64,000 bases of DNA from Hepsetus odoe (taxonomy: Eukaryota > Chordata > Actinopteri > Characiformes > Hepsetidae), in the NCBI GenBank assembly GCA_017165825.1, contig CM029380.1, positions 2,212,968 through 2,276,967 on the forward strand, given 5' to 3'. This document shows, piece by piece, positions 11,065-22,742 of the stretch (its first letter is position 1; every line of letters begins with the position of its first letter). The notes beneath the pieces were generated by a model. The model was not told where the DNA came from. It saw only the letters and a list, made by a program, of their open reading frames with translations, and did no database searches. The translations under genes and the position numbers were made by a program.

Positions 11065-11329
11065 CCAACAACATGATTTCCTGGTAAAAGTTCAAGAAAC
11101 GAGTGGTGGATTTTGCATGGCCCTGATCATAACACTCTTCATCAGTGGATGGAAATGAGGAAAATGTGGATTTTTATCTTTGTGCAAGTAAAATAAGTGT
11201 GTGTTTCATGCAATTTTAATGCAAATTTGTGTCGTTTTCACATCTTTATTTTGTTTTTTAAGAGAGCTGCAGTGGTGCTGCTCCTCATTGCTCGCTAGCA
11301 GCTCAACGTGCAGAGCTTTCTGCTCACGG

Positions 11330-11527
11330 AGTTGAAGTAGAGTAGAGTAATCTTTTATTATCCCACGAATGGGAAATTTGGGCGTTACAGGGCTCTAATA
11401 AAGGTGACAGAGAGAATATAGAAAGATAGATATACAGAAAAAGAAAAAGAAAAATATATAAAAATATAAAGAATGAAGGACAAGTACAGGAGGAGGTACA
11501 GGAGCTATAAATAATAAATAATCTATC

Positions 11528-11565
<38 letters not shown>

Positions 11566-11765
11566 CATATACATATTTACAAGAAGAATTAGGGAAGGCG
11601 ACCATATATACAGTACACAGTAATAAATAAGTTTTAAATAAATTATAAATAAGTAACAAAATGTAAATGTAATAATAATATATAATAATAATAATAATAA
11701 TAATATACAATAATAATATATAATATAATATAATATATAATAATAAACAAGCAATATTCAAAATG
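11330..11765. repeat. AT-rich tract with (AT)n and AATAATA runs; LINE-tail-like start
   Basis: TCTTTTATTATCCCACGAAT then GGGAAATTTGGGCGTTACAG at the left resembles the 3' end of a common fish retroelement (from memory). It grades into (AT)n at 11524-11575 and AATAATAAT runs. Tyr/Ile-rich open frames on the - strand are translations of this simple sequence. Confidence 0.65.
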
Positions 11766-12627
11766 TAATGTTACCGGGGTTACGGTTTAAATGATTTGAT
11801 TCTCTTTCAATGTTACGAAGAAATGTCCTTCCCAGAAATGCGTTTTACTTTTTCATGACATTTTGACATTTTCACCATTACACACATATCTGTACTTCTC
11901 CTTAAGTAAAGGAAGTCTGCCATCCCTTTATATGCATGTCACCCTACTGAACAGCTAATCTTTGTAAAGTATGGCGATAACTTCCGATCATTATTTATGC
12001 CATTAACGTGAGAGGCAGGTTCCGCTCTTTATAAATAGCTGGAACGTCAGAGGAGAAGCTTGTCTGACGGTGAGAAAGGCTGTCAAGGAAGCGTCTTCCT
12101 GTCCCAGATATTAGCAAATGTCACCGCGGCGTCACTCTAGCTCCCGTCTTTCACAAGAGCCTTAATGGAGAAGTCAGGTAAGGTAATCCTGAAATCTTCC
12201 CAGCTCTTCGCAATCGGGCCAGATGTAGTTTCTGTGCCGAACCACAAATGCTAATTACACTTATTTCTCCTTGCTTGGCAGGAGCGAAGGATGCACACAT
12301 GCATCCGTATTTGTGTTTGAGGATGAATCGTCGCTTGTTTGCTGCAGAGAGAGACGAGGAGGAAGAGAGAGAGTGAGAGAGCGACAGATGCAGGCAATTC
12401 CTCCGGGATTGGAGTGTAATTCACGGGAAGTGCGACGAGAGGAGAAGAGAGGTGTGCAAATTGAATGGGTTTTACGGCGCAAGACGAAGGGAGAGGAGGG
12501 CGTCTCAGAGGGGGAATAGAGAGACCAGACCCCTGGGGTCTAGTGGAGAAGGGCAGGTGGAATCTAAAACAGCCCACTCGAGCAGAACATGCCTGAACAT
12601 GGGGTTCTAAAAAATATTTGATGTGAG
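11766..12627. other. Unique block, no gene recognised
   Basis: 12000-12250 is compositionally even and free of repeats and may be a conserved element. 12330-12520 is purine-rich on the + strand (GAGAGA-like). Overlapping open frames there look compositional. Confidence 0.3.
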
Positions 12628-12905
12628 AAAAGACGCTCTTATCCAGAGCGTTCCCTGGAGCTACTTGGTGTTAAGGGTCTTGATCAGGGGCCCCATTGGT
12701 GCTCCAACCAAGAACCCCTTGGTCTGCTGCGTCTCTGCATTTAACCCACACACTGACCAGCAGGGGGCAGCCTTATTTGGCACCCAGGCGGCAGTGATAG
12801 GGAAAGTACCCTGCTAAAGGGAACCTCAAGGCAACGTACTGGTCTGGGACTCAAACCCATGACCTTCCGATCCTGGGACCCAGTCCCTAAACCCTAGCAC
12901 ATGGC
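12628..12905 (-). mobile_element. L2-like tail fused or adjacent to SINE-K
   Basis: The left end, GACGCTCTTATCCAGAGCG, is the reverse complement of the L2-like terminus. From 12735 the SINE-K tail-to-head sequence follows: CCAGCAGGGGGCAGCC, a mutated core AGTACCCTGCTAAAGGGAAC and a B-box-like GACTCAAACCC. Confidence 0.75.
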
Positions 12906-13429
12906 TGCCATAGCAGAACAAGCTCCTCTCCCTGCCCTAAAAATCAATTTAGAAGGAACTAAATCCTTTTTAACCCTTTTGTCCTCACGGTGTACCCCTC
13001 CGGCTTGATTGGGTTTTAGGCCAAAAGCTTCTCCGTGCAACGTCTCAGCATCGGGCAGTGTCTTCACGTCCAATTCGTGTCTGTGAGAGATTTAGACATC
13101 TGGTTCCATTTACCATCACTTGGTTACTTCTCAAACAAAAAGTGCTTTGCATCCAAGCACTGACTTTTTTTGTATATTTTACTGATTTTATGATAAGTTT
13201 GGAAAAAATATTTTTAATGGAACATGCAGAATTCAGTTTTGGTTTTGTCCGTGAAGAGAGAGAGAGACTGAATATTTAATACTTGGCATGCTATAGCATT
13301 CAGTACATCGCATTTATGCATAAAACATGTTCACAGTATGAGCGTCAAGCTGAACAGTGTCTGCTGCAGAGTGTCAGACACATGAAGGGGAACCGTGCTC
13401 TACTGTAGGAACCCTGAATACATTATACA

Positions 13430-13432
<3 letters not shown>
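12906..13432. other. No feature recognised
   Basis: Unique AT-rich sequence without exon or repeat signals. Confidence 0.4.
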
Positions 13433-13467
<35 letters not shown>

Positions 13468-13484
13468 GCTCTCTCCCGCTCTCT
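13433..13484. repeat. (CT)n microsatellite
   Basis: An uninterrupted CT run breaking into CCGCTCTC units at the right. Confidence 0.95.
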
Positions 13485-13559
13485 GCATCTGAAAACAGTA
13501 AAGTTGATACTGCTGAATGTCAAAGGGAATGCAGTCGTTCTTCTCTCTATTTAGAAAGA

Positions 13560-13712
13560 AAGGCAGGCAGACAGGCAGACAGACAGGCAGGCAGACAGAC
13601 CGGCCAACATCCAGATCATCTGTGGGGCCTCAAACCTGATCAAATCACTGGTGTGAAATAATCAGCACCAAGCCTTTCTTTTATCTGTCTGTCTGTCTGT
13701 CTGTCTGTCTGT
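13560..13712. repeat. GGCAGACA units and (CTGT)n tract
   Basis: The left part repeats GGCAGACA/GACAGGCA; the right part at 13684-13712 is (CTGT)n. They are inverted relatives of one motif (CAGA versus TCTG) with about 80 unique bases between, so they could fold into a loose stem. Confidence 0.85.
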
Positions 13713-13984
13713 GCTGTAAACGTTTGGAGAGTGGTCTTTATGTTTAGGTTTATTATAAATGTAAAGCTCATCCTTTAAGGCTAAGATCTCTTCACGCACC
13801 ACACAAGGTTTGGGAGACTCCCTGCTGTAGGTGTTACTGTCTCCATCCAACCCTCCTCCTCTCACCCGAGACAACCAGTTAAAAGAGAAGGTCACGACAC
13901 CCTCTGTTCCAGCAGGTCACACCTGGGACGCTGTCACTTCCCAAACAGTGTCTCTCATTAACACCTCCACACTGAACCTTCCTG

Positions 13985-14448
<464 letters not shown>

Positions 14449-14561
14449 GAAAAATGAGGAGAGGCACTACATGAGTGTGAGGTTTGAATGTGTTTATCTA
14501 TCTTTCATCCCTGTGATGGACTGATAACCAGTTTACTGTGTTCTCTTTCTTTCACTCCTTT

Positions 14562-14643
14562 CTATCTGTCTGTCTGTCTGTCTGTCTTTCTGCTTTCTTT
14601 CTTTCATTCTTTTTTTCTGTCTATCTGTCTGCCTGCTCGGCCG

Positions 14644-14673
<30 letters not shown>
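14562..14673. repeat. (TCTG)n, CTTT-rich and (CTAT)n compound tetranucleotide repeat
   Basis: About five TCTG units, a CTTT-rich spacer, and about seven CTAT units. Confidence 0.9.
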
Positions 14674-14674
<1 letters not shown>

Positions 14675-14897
14675 TAACCAGTTGGTCTGAGACTGACCAC
14701 CACAACCTTTACCCTCCACCAGAGGGAGACAGTGAGCAGCCACTGAATAACGAGTGAAAATCAGCTCCACCTGAGACTGGCCTACTTAAGAGGTGCTTGC
14801 AGGTTGTTCTAGTTCTCCGAGTTGAGTTCTCGCTCTAAGCTGGAAATGGTGCTGGAGCTGAGGTTGCGACGCCTCTTATTTCTCAGTGTGAAGAAAG

Positions 14898-14941
14898 CTT
14901 GAGGTGTTTCCTCTTGAGGTGTTTCCTCTTGAGGTGTTTCC
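14898..14941. repeat. Three tandem 15-bp units
   Basis: CTTGAGGTGTTTCCT occurs three times head to tail without mismatch except at the right end, implying recent duplication. Confidence 0.9.
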
Positions 14942-14945
14942 ACAG

Positions 14946-15847
14946 TCCTGGGAAAGTGGGCTCAAGGTCCCTCTATTCTCTTCTCCTTGGAAGAGTCTAA
15001 GTTTTCATTTCTCCAGGCCAAGTGCCACTGACCATTTTTCTCAGTTTAAAGCGCGTCCACATCTTCAGCTTGTGGAGCAGCCTAGTGTTCTGGACTTTGG
15101 AGCAGCAGGACTGGAGTTCACATCCAGCCAGCCTTCCATAACAGTGTCCATATACTTCTAGCACAAGACCTTCAGTTTGCTTTGCACTCAAACAGCTGCT
15201 AGAAACGTCCATCAAAGGAGATGTTTTTGTTCTCTCCTGTACTCTCACTTGAGTCAGTACTACTTTTTGAGTATCTGTGCATTATAGAGAATTATTAGTA
15301 AAATATTAACACCCAGTATTCTTTCTGGGGCAAATCTGAGTCAAAAGAAGGTCAAATGAAAGGAAAATATAAAGTCTTAATGTTGCAAGAGCATCTGCTC
15401 ATGAGACTTTAAAGAATCTGCTGAAATGTTTGCCCTTCTACCGTCCTCATCCTGTCCACACACTCTACACCAGCAAGAAAAATGCTGGGTTTCCTTCATC
15501 CTGGATTTAATTAAGCGTGTGCGTCGTGTCCTTCGCTGCGAAATTTCAAATCAGACTTGGCAGATATGCTTGTTTGGTGCCCCGGGGCCGAAGCCATCTC
15601 TGCAAAAAGCCCAAGCAAGCCATCAGTCACAATCAGCACACCTCGCTTTTCCGCCAGCGCGAAGGGAGGGACACAAAGCCCCACTCCAGGTTTTTTGTCC
15701 TCCTCTTTTAGAAATTACCTCCGAGTGCTGACGGGGGACACGAGTCGGGCATGTCAGAATGTTCGTCTCTGAGAGCGCCGTCCAATTACTGCACTTCAGA
15801 AAGACCAGCACTTCCTTTCGCTGTCCTGCAAGAGAATCCTTAAAAAA
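14946..15847. other. Unique block; candidate conserved element 15440-15740
   Basis: No repeat family. 15440-15740 is GC-balanced with TTTAATTAAG near 15508 and no microsatellite, resembling conserved non-coding DNA. Three overlapping short open frames give no family match. Confidence 0.3.
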
Positions 15848-15932
15848 AGGGAAAGTGACTACTTGTCATTGTGAGACACGGCACACGGTGAACCGCAGCG
15901 AAATTAATTCTCTGTATTTAACCTACAGTTGT
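15848..15932 (-). mobile_element. SINE-K tail fragment
   Basis: GGGAAAGTGACTACTTGTCA through CGAAATTAATTCTCTGTATT; the match ends at a GTGAGGGACAGTGT mini-repeat (15945-16010). Confidence 0.75.
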
Positions 15933-16084
15933 AGTGTGTGGGACAGAGCATGTGAGGGACAGTGTGTGAGAGGGACAGTGTATGAGAGGGACATTGCATG
16001 TGAGGGAAGTGTTTTTCTCCCCTGTATGACAGGTGAGCCTCACCTGACCACACGTCCCTGCCGTCCAAACACCTGCAGGTCTAA

Positions 16085-16248
16085 ATTTCCGCCCAAGTCT
16101 GAGTGTGTTTGTCTGCGTCTGCCATGTGATGGACTGGCGACTTGTCCAGATTGTGTCCCCGTCTTTCACCCTGTGATGGCTGGGATAGACTCCAGTGCCG
16201 CCCATGACCCTAACGAGGACGAGTGGCTCAGAAAATGAGTGAGTGGGT
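16085..16248 (+). mobile_element. DANA/V-SINE-like 3' half
   Basis: It contains GTGATGGACTGGCGACTTGT, TTTCACCCTGTGATGGCTGG, GATAGACTCCAGTGCCGCCC and the tail GGCTCAGAAAATGAGTGAGT. The head is missing. Confidence 0.85.
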
Positions 16249-16391
16249 TTCTAAAGATGGCCTGATTTTATTAATACTGGCCTTTTTTCAGCGTTTGCCG
16301 AACCGAGGAGACCTTTGATAACTTTGTCCAAAACATGAGACAACCATGATTGGATGCCTGGATGTGCAGTTAGACGATAGGTTCTTCACAG

Positions 16392-16430
<39 letters not shown>
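16392..16430. repeat. (CT)n microsatellite
   Basis: CT run with one TTT interruption. Confidence 0.95.
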
Positions 16431-16431
<1 letters not shown>

Positions 16432-17310
16432 ACCTTCCCTTCAGTGATCATTTGCGGTTCTCTGATGCTATCGAGCTGCTGATCTTCATTCCTGCGCTGT
16501 GGGTCAAGTAAAGTTCAAGGCCACTTCAAACTGAATCAATGGTTTGGAGAGACTCGATCTGAACCAGTAGATGAAGAGACCAGGGTTGATTAGAAGGGTC
16601 TGTGTGGTTTGAGGAGGAACGTTGATTTACGGTTATTCACCAGAAAGTTGGAGAAAACCTGGCTTCGTTTAGATCCACAGCTCTGCTAAATTACACGGGA
16701 AAGTGCCGATTTTTCAATCATACTCGATTTCTCATTTAATTTTTATGCTACACTCTCTCCTGTTGGGCAGGACGAACCAGAAACGGCTTCACGTTCTTGG
16801 AGAAAGCGGCTCAGATCCGTACGCTCAGCAGTTTTTCCTGCTTTCAACACCTCGACTTCAAGACTGTTCACTTGCTTTCTAATATTTCTCCCCCTGACGG
16901 GCGCCATTGAGATAATCGGTGTTATCACTTCACCTGTCGTTGGCTTTAATGTTCCTGACGCATCACTTCGAACATGTCCACCTTTATCATTTCATCAATA
17001 ACGTCCAAGGACTGTTTGACACTCTTATCTATAATGTGGACAGAAATTTGACCAAAATTCAGCTTTCAGGCTGGCTTCTGCCATTGCCATTACTGTTTTC
17101 CCATTTAAACCCATTTATTAGACCATTTCAATCAATTTCCCAGACCCAGATTAAGCCTGAAGCTCGACTTAGATCATCTGCGTAGATGATTCGCCACTGA
17201 AACTGCAATTTAGTCTAAGAACCGGCTGTGAAACTGACCTGCATTTTGACGTTCCTCGTGAGCAGACGACGAATCCCCGGTTTCTTTTCTCTCACACACA
17301 TCTGCCATGA
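16431..17310. other. No gene or repeat recognised
   Basis: Unique, mixed-composition sequence; the short open frames lack coding character. Confidence 0.35.
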
Positions 17311-17640
17311 CTAATCCGCTGTGCTGGAGTTATCTTCAGCCCCAGAAGCCATGCTGGGGTGAAAGTGCCTCCAGCCAGGACCCCTAAAATGCTGCATCCT
17401 GCCCTGGGCATCAGTTTGCTTGCCCCCTGCAGGACCACACTGCTGTGCTCCTTCTCTGGATGCTCCACTAGTTGTGGTTCCTGTAAAATCCCCTCCTGTG
17501 CTTACCATCTGGAGCACCAGTTTTGAGGTCCTTGCCACAGCCTGGAACATCCACAGCCCTGCCCGAGCAGCATGTCCTCCTGCAATGGTGCAGCATGATG
17601 CAGCCTGAAGGATGTGCATGGAAACATGCTAATCAACCAT
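17311..17640. other. Unclassified GC-rich block
   Basis: Distinctly richer in GC and CCTGC-type words than its flanks, with a 102-codon open frame on the - strand (17311-17619) and a 62-codon one on the + strand. It has no initiation, splice or family signal. It may be an old transposable-element fragment; I cannot name it. Confidence 0.3.
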
Positions 17641-17815
17641 GTGTTCATGCACACCTCTTGGTGTTTTTGCAGAAGATTAGGACCAATAAAACGTTCCTTT
17701 AGATACCTTTTCTTCAAATCGCTGAAAAATGTTACATGTTAAGAGCAATATACAGATATTTTGAATATTCATCCAATAATTCATTTACACGTTTTACTGA
17801 AAATAAAATCAGAGA

Positions 17816-18155
17816 ACTTCCCCTTGGGGTCAGAACTGTTGAGTCCCTTTTTCAAGCGTCGTCTGAAGATCCACTTCTTCACAGAACATCAAGGGGACTC
17901 ACTTTTCTACACTTTCCTCTCTTTGCTATCTAAAACAACCTGAGCTCTGATTGTTGGGGTAAGTTGGTGTAGATACGGACTTCTGTCTTGTGACAGACCT
18001 TATAAGCGTGTTACTTAGCTGGTTAATAGTTGATCAGCAGTTGCTGGTTATTTACTTGGGTTCCAAAGATTAAGGACAGACATGGACATCGAAGCACTAA
18101 TTCATGTCGCTCTGGATGCTGTAGAGCATCTGCTAAACGTTCTGAATGTAAATAC
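17816..18155 (+). mobile_element. L2-like LINE 3' end
   Basis: One frame gives SPFFKRRLKIHFFTEHQG, the Phe-Lys-Arg-Arg-Leu motif at the C terminus of L2-type reverse transcriptases as I know it from fish. It ends with GTCGCTCTGGATGCTGTAGA and ATCTGCTAAACGTTCTGAAT, the L2-like terminus. The element is 5' truncated, as usual for LINEs. Confidence 0.7.
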
Positions 18156-18669
18156 AGTCTATAACACAGAATTTTTATTATTCTAACCAGCTTATGGTCA
18201 ATATTTAATAAAACCACCAATTTCCTTCAGGAAACCCTGTTACTTCAGCCTGTCCTGGTGTCTGATTTCACTCTGCTCAGCGATGGAGGAGTGGCGCCAA
18301 CTCCAGCCTCTGCTGAGCTCAGAAAAGCAGCATCGGTATCAGCATCAGCCATCATGGTGTCAGAAATGGTATTAAAAGTGTCAGACTGTGCCAGGTTATG
18401 TGTGTGTGGGGGAGAAATGGTGTGTGTGCAGGACAGAGATATAGACTGAATGCAAAGGGAAGGAGAAGGTCAGCAAAAGAGTGGTGAATGATGGGCACAG
18501 AGAAGAAAAGGGCTGACACTGGGAAAGATAGGAATGAGGGAGGGAGCATGGAAAATCCCTCTCTTTTGTGACGTATCTGACAGTGAAGCGCTGGACTGGG
18601 GAGGGTCTCGGACTTTATGAGATGAAACCTTCAGGAATGTCCATGTTGGTTAATGGAGGTTTTCACAGA
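18156..18669. other. No feature recognised
   Basis: Unique sequence, purine-rich at 18450-18550; no exon or repeat seen. Confidence 0.4.
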
Positions 18670-18859
18670 AGTGAAAGTGAAGTGAAAGTGACTGAAATTC
18701 AACCTCTGCATTTCAGCCATACACACACGTGCGGCAGGGGGCAGCTAATGAAAGTGCCAGGGGACGGTACCTTGCTCAAGGGTACCTCAGGGCAACTCAC
18801 TGGTGAGGGAATCGAACCCACAATCTTCCGATCCGGGGCAACTCCCTCACCACTAGGCC
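18670..18859 (-). mobile_element. SINE-K copy, near full length with core deletion
   Basis: It has tail AGTGAAAGTGAAGTGAAAGT, GCGGCAGGGGGCAGCT, both GGTACC sites and CACTAGGCC at the head. It lies directly beside a family X copy. Confidence 0.92.
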
Positions 18860-18892
18860 TGAGAAAAACTGAGAAAAGTAGCCCCTATACTT

Positions 18893-19345
18893 CACTAACA
18901 CCATCGTTATTCTTCTTCAGCACAGCCTCAACTCTCTTAGACCGGCTCCTTTCTTTAAATCGTCTTCAGGAACACTTCAGGAACACAGGATTCCTGAAGG
19001 ACGTCCCAAAGCTGTTCTTTGGAAGTAGCTGTCTTTTGTCTTCTCTGTTGAGATGATCCAGCACTGTCTCTGAAACTTCTCAGGTACAGAGACTGGACTG
19101 AAAATGAGAGACAACAACACTGTCCTTCAGGAAGATCTGGAGAACTGCTCAGGTACAGAGACTGGACTGAACATGAGAGACAACAACACTGTCCTTCAGG
19201 AAGATCTGGAGAACTGCTCAGATACAGAGTCTGGACTGAACATGAGAGACAACAACATTGTCCTTCAGGAAGATCTGGAGCACTGTCCTTCAACATCAGC
19301 AATACAAGAAGGTCTGGATCTTTGGGAGGATGCTATAAGGAAATA
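18893..19345 (+). mobile_element. Family X copy with three tandem 69-bp units
   Basis: Left to right: CAGCACAGCCTCAACTCTCT, GGACGTCCCAAAGCTGTTCT, GACAGTGCTGGATCATC on the other strand, then an array of 69-bp units at about 19080-19289. The uninterrupted TA inside GGAAGTAGCTGTC (19026-19027) is the empty-site equivalent of the insertion at 43036. The 81-codon open frame repeating MRDNNTVLQEDLENC exists only because the unit is 23 codons long. Confidence 0.78.
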
Positions 19346-20289
19346 AGGAGATGGGACTTTGGTAAATGTGTGCACAGCTATTTACCATCTGAATAAGAGT
19401 GCACATGGGAACTTGCGCTGGAGAGAAAAAATAAAAGAACAGAAACTTGCTTTCCATCAAATAACAATGGTTTAATTTCTTCCCCATCCATGGCTGGGAA
19501 TCAAACGTGTCCAAGGGACACAAGCATAAACCCAGCTTATAGAGACAGCAGCTCAGGTGGTCGACCCATCTCCCCACACAATTATGATGCATCTCAGAAC
19601 CTGCCAGTGAGGAAAACTTCTGGGGCACTCAGACAGAAAGCAGCTCCGCTGTTCAACACTGCAGCTGAGAGAGCAGAGAGAGTGTAATCTCTTCTGCTCT
19701 GTTCAGCTAACCTCCCGCTGCTTTTCCATCACATTTTATCGAGGCTGAAAAAGCCGGAGAGCCGGAACTGAAACCCATCGAGGATTCCAAACCTCAAACA
19801 CTGGTACTTTAACGTTTCAGGCAATTCTAATAACGTCCTCCCTTTCTCACTTTCAGCAGGAGCGTCGCCAGGTCTACCATGATCACACACAGTGAAGGTT
19901 CCTAAATGGTTCTTGTCTTGGATGTCCTGCTCTGAAGTAGAACAAGGGTGTCCTGGGAGCCAGAAGTGTGATGGGCCAAGAGGAAAATGACAAAAGAGGA
20001 AGATAATTGGGTTTCAGGATAAAATGCAGTGAAATGTGAACTTTTCTAAGGAAAAAGTCTAAAAGATATACCTGAAAATGGAAATCAAGTACAAATAACT
20101 GTGCATATATGAAAACAGTTATAAAAGCACCATCAACGTATCCGTTTAAAATCCGTTAAAATTTCAGTCTTTTTTGAAAAATGTAAAAATTAATTTGATC
20201 TGACATTGACTTTTTTGCCGGCCAAACCTGTTGTCCTGCTTGACCCACAGTGCCCACGTTTTATAGTGGTTGGATGTACATTAATAATA
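19346..20289. other. No gene or repeat recognised
   Basis: Unique sequence, progressively AT-rich to the right. Confidence 0.4.
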
Positions 20290-20731
20290 ATATAATAGTT
20301 AAAAAATAAGATGATTTATTGTTAATAACGACAACAAAAACAACAACAACAACAACAACAATAATAATACTTTGTTTTTTAATAATATTTTCTTCTCTTC
20401 TATTTTCTCATTACTGTTTAAATGATAAAATGTTAAATATTAAATAAATAAAAATGTAAATAAATGCACAAAAATAAATACACACTCATTTAAGGCTCAT
20501 ATTTCTTCTACAGAAATATTTATTTAAAGAAGCATCCACTGCGAAAAAAAAAAATCCACTGAAAAACCGTATTTCTTTATTTTTTTTTTATTGTAATTAT
20601 TTTTTAGCCCTTATATAATTCATTATTTTTTGTGAGATGAAAAGAGACCAAAAGGAGTATATTTTTTTTACTCAACATTACAATGGCTCTATCTATCCAT
20701 CTGTCTATCTGTCTGTCTGTCTATCTATCTA
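20290..20731. repeat. AT-rich region with (CAA)n and (CTAT/CTGT)n
   Basis: CAACAACAA at 20335-20360 runs into AATAAT; A- and T-runs fill the middle; a CTAT/CTGT tract ends it at about 20688-20731. Confidence 0.8.
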
Positions 20732-21796
20732 ATTGTTAGTCAGATTTAGATTTAAGGATTAAGGATTAACAGCACAGGACACTAAACTAAAACTCCAGCG
20801 CTCACAGTAAACTTCCAGAATCTACATGACGGCTAACGAGCTTCATGAATTTTGACAGCATCACTGCTGAGCTGAAAGTGATCCAACCTCCAAAAAGAAG
20901 ATGAGATGATCGTGCACACCCATGTTTAACCATCTGCCTTCACATATTACACAGATATTTTTATTCTATTAGCAGCCCGTCTCCAGGGCCCACTTCCTGT
21001 GTTTTAATCAAAGATCGAGCAGAGCAGTTTTTATAGCCCACAGTTTTATTAGGACATCAGATTTTCACATTTCACTGAAATATTTCCCGGACCCTCTGGG
21101 AAGGAGATGAAACGTCTATCTGGGCCATCATGCTGAATAATTCAGGATCTCTCTTTGCATTCGACTATCCAAAATGCTATTTATGCAAATTCTTCTGTTA
21201 TCGATAAGGGAAAGCATGCCTTGCGGAGCAGAAAGGACGAATCCGGCACGCCTGGATTTGAAGCGCCGATACCTTTGACTTCAATTTTATAAATTATTCA
21301 ATCAGCCATTGACATTGGCCTCCTGCTGGTGGGCCATCTCCAAATAACCCAGAGAGACCTCCTACAGTGCCATCCGTCCCAAGCTAGGGCACGCTGTCTG
21401 GTAGCTCAAGTCCAGACAGCTATAGTTGTGGATATAGCAACTGTTTTGGCCTGAAATTGGATTTACCATCACTGGACCAGCTGAAGACGTTAGTCTCAAT
21501 TCTGGGACTGCATCTTTTGATTGAGACACCCCTATTATCATCATTTGAGAGATGTGGTCCATGTAGGTATGGTGATAAGCTAAGGTGACCACTTGATGGG
21601 TAAATGAACAGCTAGCTGCCTTGACGTCGTCACAATTTGGTCATTTTTTGGTCACTTCTCATAGCAGTACCACCAGTAGCCACTAAATTGCACAGATTTT
21701 TACACCATGTTCAGTGGATCTTTTATTTTTTTGTATTCTTTCACTCTCTTGCTATTTCAGCACATCTTGGTGAATATAAATCATCAAATCAGTTGC
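20732..21796. other. Unique block; strong candidate conserved element 20930-21340
   Basis: 20930-21340 has no repeats and contains TTATGCAAATT (octamer), TATCGATAAG, TTTATAAATTATTCAATCAG and other homeodomain-like cores, typical of ancient enhancers in gene-poor intervals. No exon is seen. This is pattern judgement only. Confidence 0.35.
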
Positions 21797-21870
21797 TCTG
21801 GGGTACCGGGGCAACCTACTGGACCAGGACTCAAACCTATGACCTTATTGTACCTAGTTGCTAAACACTC
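21797..21870 (-). mobile_element. SINE-K head fragment
   Basis: GGGTACCGGGGCAACCTACT followed by GGACTCAAACCTATGACC and CTAAACAC; only core and B-box region remain. Confidence 0.6.
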
Positions 21871-21885
21871 AAGGCCCCTGTCAAG

Positions 21886-21898
21886 GTTGCTAGGCAAC
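21886..21898. promoter_or_regulatory. X-box (RFX-type) motif inside a hairpin
   Basis: GTTGCTAGGCAAC matches the RFX X-box pattern (two half sites GTTGC and GCAAC). It lies inside CCCCTGT...ACAGGGG inverted arms spanning 21875-21903. No promoter is evident nearby. Confidence 0.4.
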
Positions 21899-21903
21899 AG
21901 GGG

Positions 21904-22365
21904 CAGCAATGCGCAGGGCAGATAGTGACGCAAGAAAATCCTCTTAAGATCCCATTTAATATTTAGTCCTGTGTAACAAGGCCACGCTTGCTGGGGACGG
22001 AAAGTGTCCAAAAACGTGTTTGTCTTTATGTCTTGTTTGTTCATATCTTTAAATGCTTTAAACAGAGAGACAATGTACCCTGGTGTTTTTTAGGTTTCTA
22101 TCCTAAGGGCTCAATGCCAGTCATGTGATGGGAAACTATGAATAGAATAGACAATAAATTGGACCACACAACAGGAAAACGACTAAAGCATAAAATAAAA
22201 CCGCAGACTGTAAGCAGATTGTACAGCAGCCGTAGAACAGACGGTCCGCAATTAAACTGCAAGTCATGGGGAGGAGATATGGCAAGGACATGCAAGACTT
22301 CATAAATGAATGTGCAGTAAGTCAGAGTGCATATGTGCACTGACATGACTTTAGCATGTTAGCTC
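21904..22365. other. No feature recognised
   Basis: Unique sequence; no exon or repeat signal. Confidence 0.4.
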
Positions 22366-22566
22366 ACATCTACAGGCAATTTAGCATTTCCAGTTCACCT
22401 GACCTGCATGTCGCTGGATGGTGGGAAGAAACTGGAGCTCCCAGAGGAAATACACACAGGAAATACATGCAAACACCACACAGAAAGGAGCCGGACCGTC
22501 CCTCCCGGGAATCGAACCCAAGACCTTCTCGCTCCGAGGCATCAACACTCCCCACTGCACCACATT
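22366..22566 (-). mobile_element. DANA/V-SINE-like 5' half
   Basis: On the - strand it has the tRNA-like B-box GGGTTCGATTCCC, the conserved CCTTTCTGTGTGGTG block, and GACATGCAGGTCAGGTGAAC near the break. Confidence 0.88.
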
Positions 22567-22594
22567 TAGCAGACCCCTAACCTCCCTGGAGGTT

Positions 22595-22742
22595 AAGCAT
22601 CTCTCGGTACCGGTACCCTGTAGCGGTGACGCTGGAGGTACGATATGAACCTGTGACCTTTTGGTCAAGAGGTGAGTATTCTACCACTAACCCAACGGTG
22701 CCCAACCCTGCCTTCAACAAACAGTCACTTTCACTTTCACTT
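22595..22742. mobile_element. Scrambled SINE-K-like fragment
   Basis: GGTACCGGTACC, a GAACCTGTGACC B-box-like segment and, in the opposite sense, a CAGTCACTTTCACTTTCACT tail lie together. The order does not match an intact copy, so it is rearranged or composite. Confidence 0.5.

Noticed and set aside
19104..19346. Repeat protein with MRDNNTVLQEDLENC units
   Set aside because: The 69-bp unit is a transposon-internal repeat found in several scattered copies and open on both strands.
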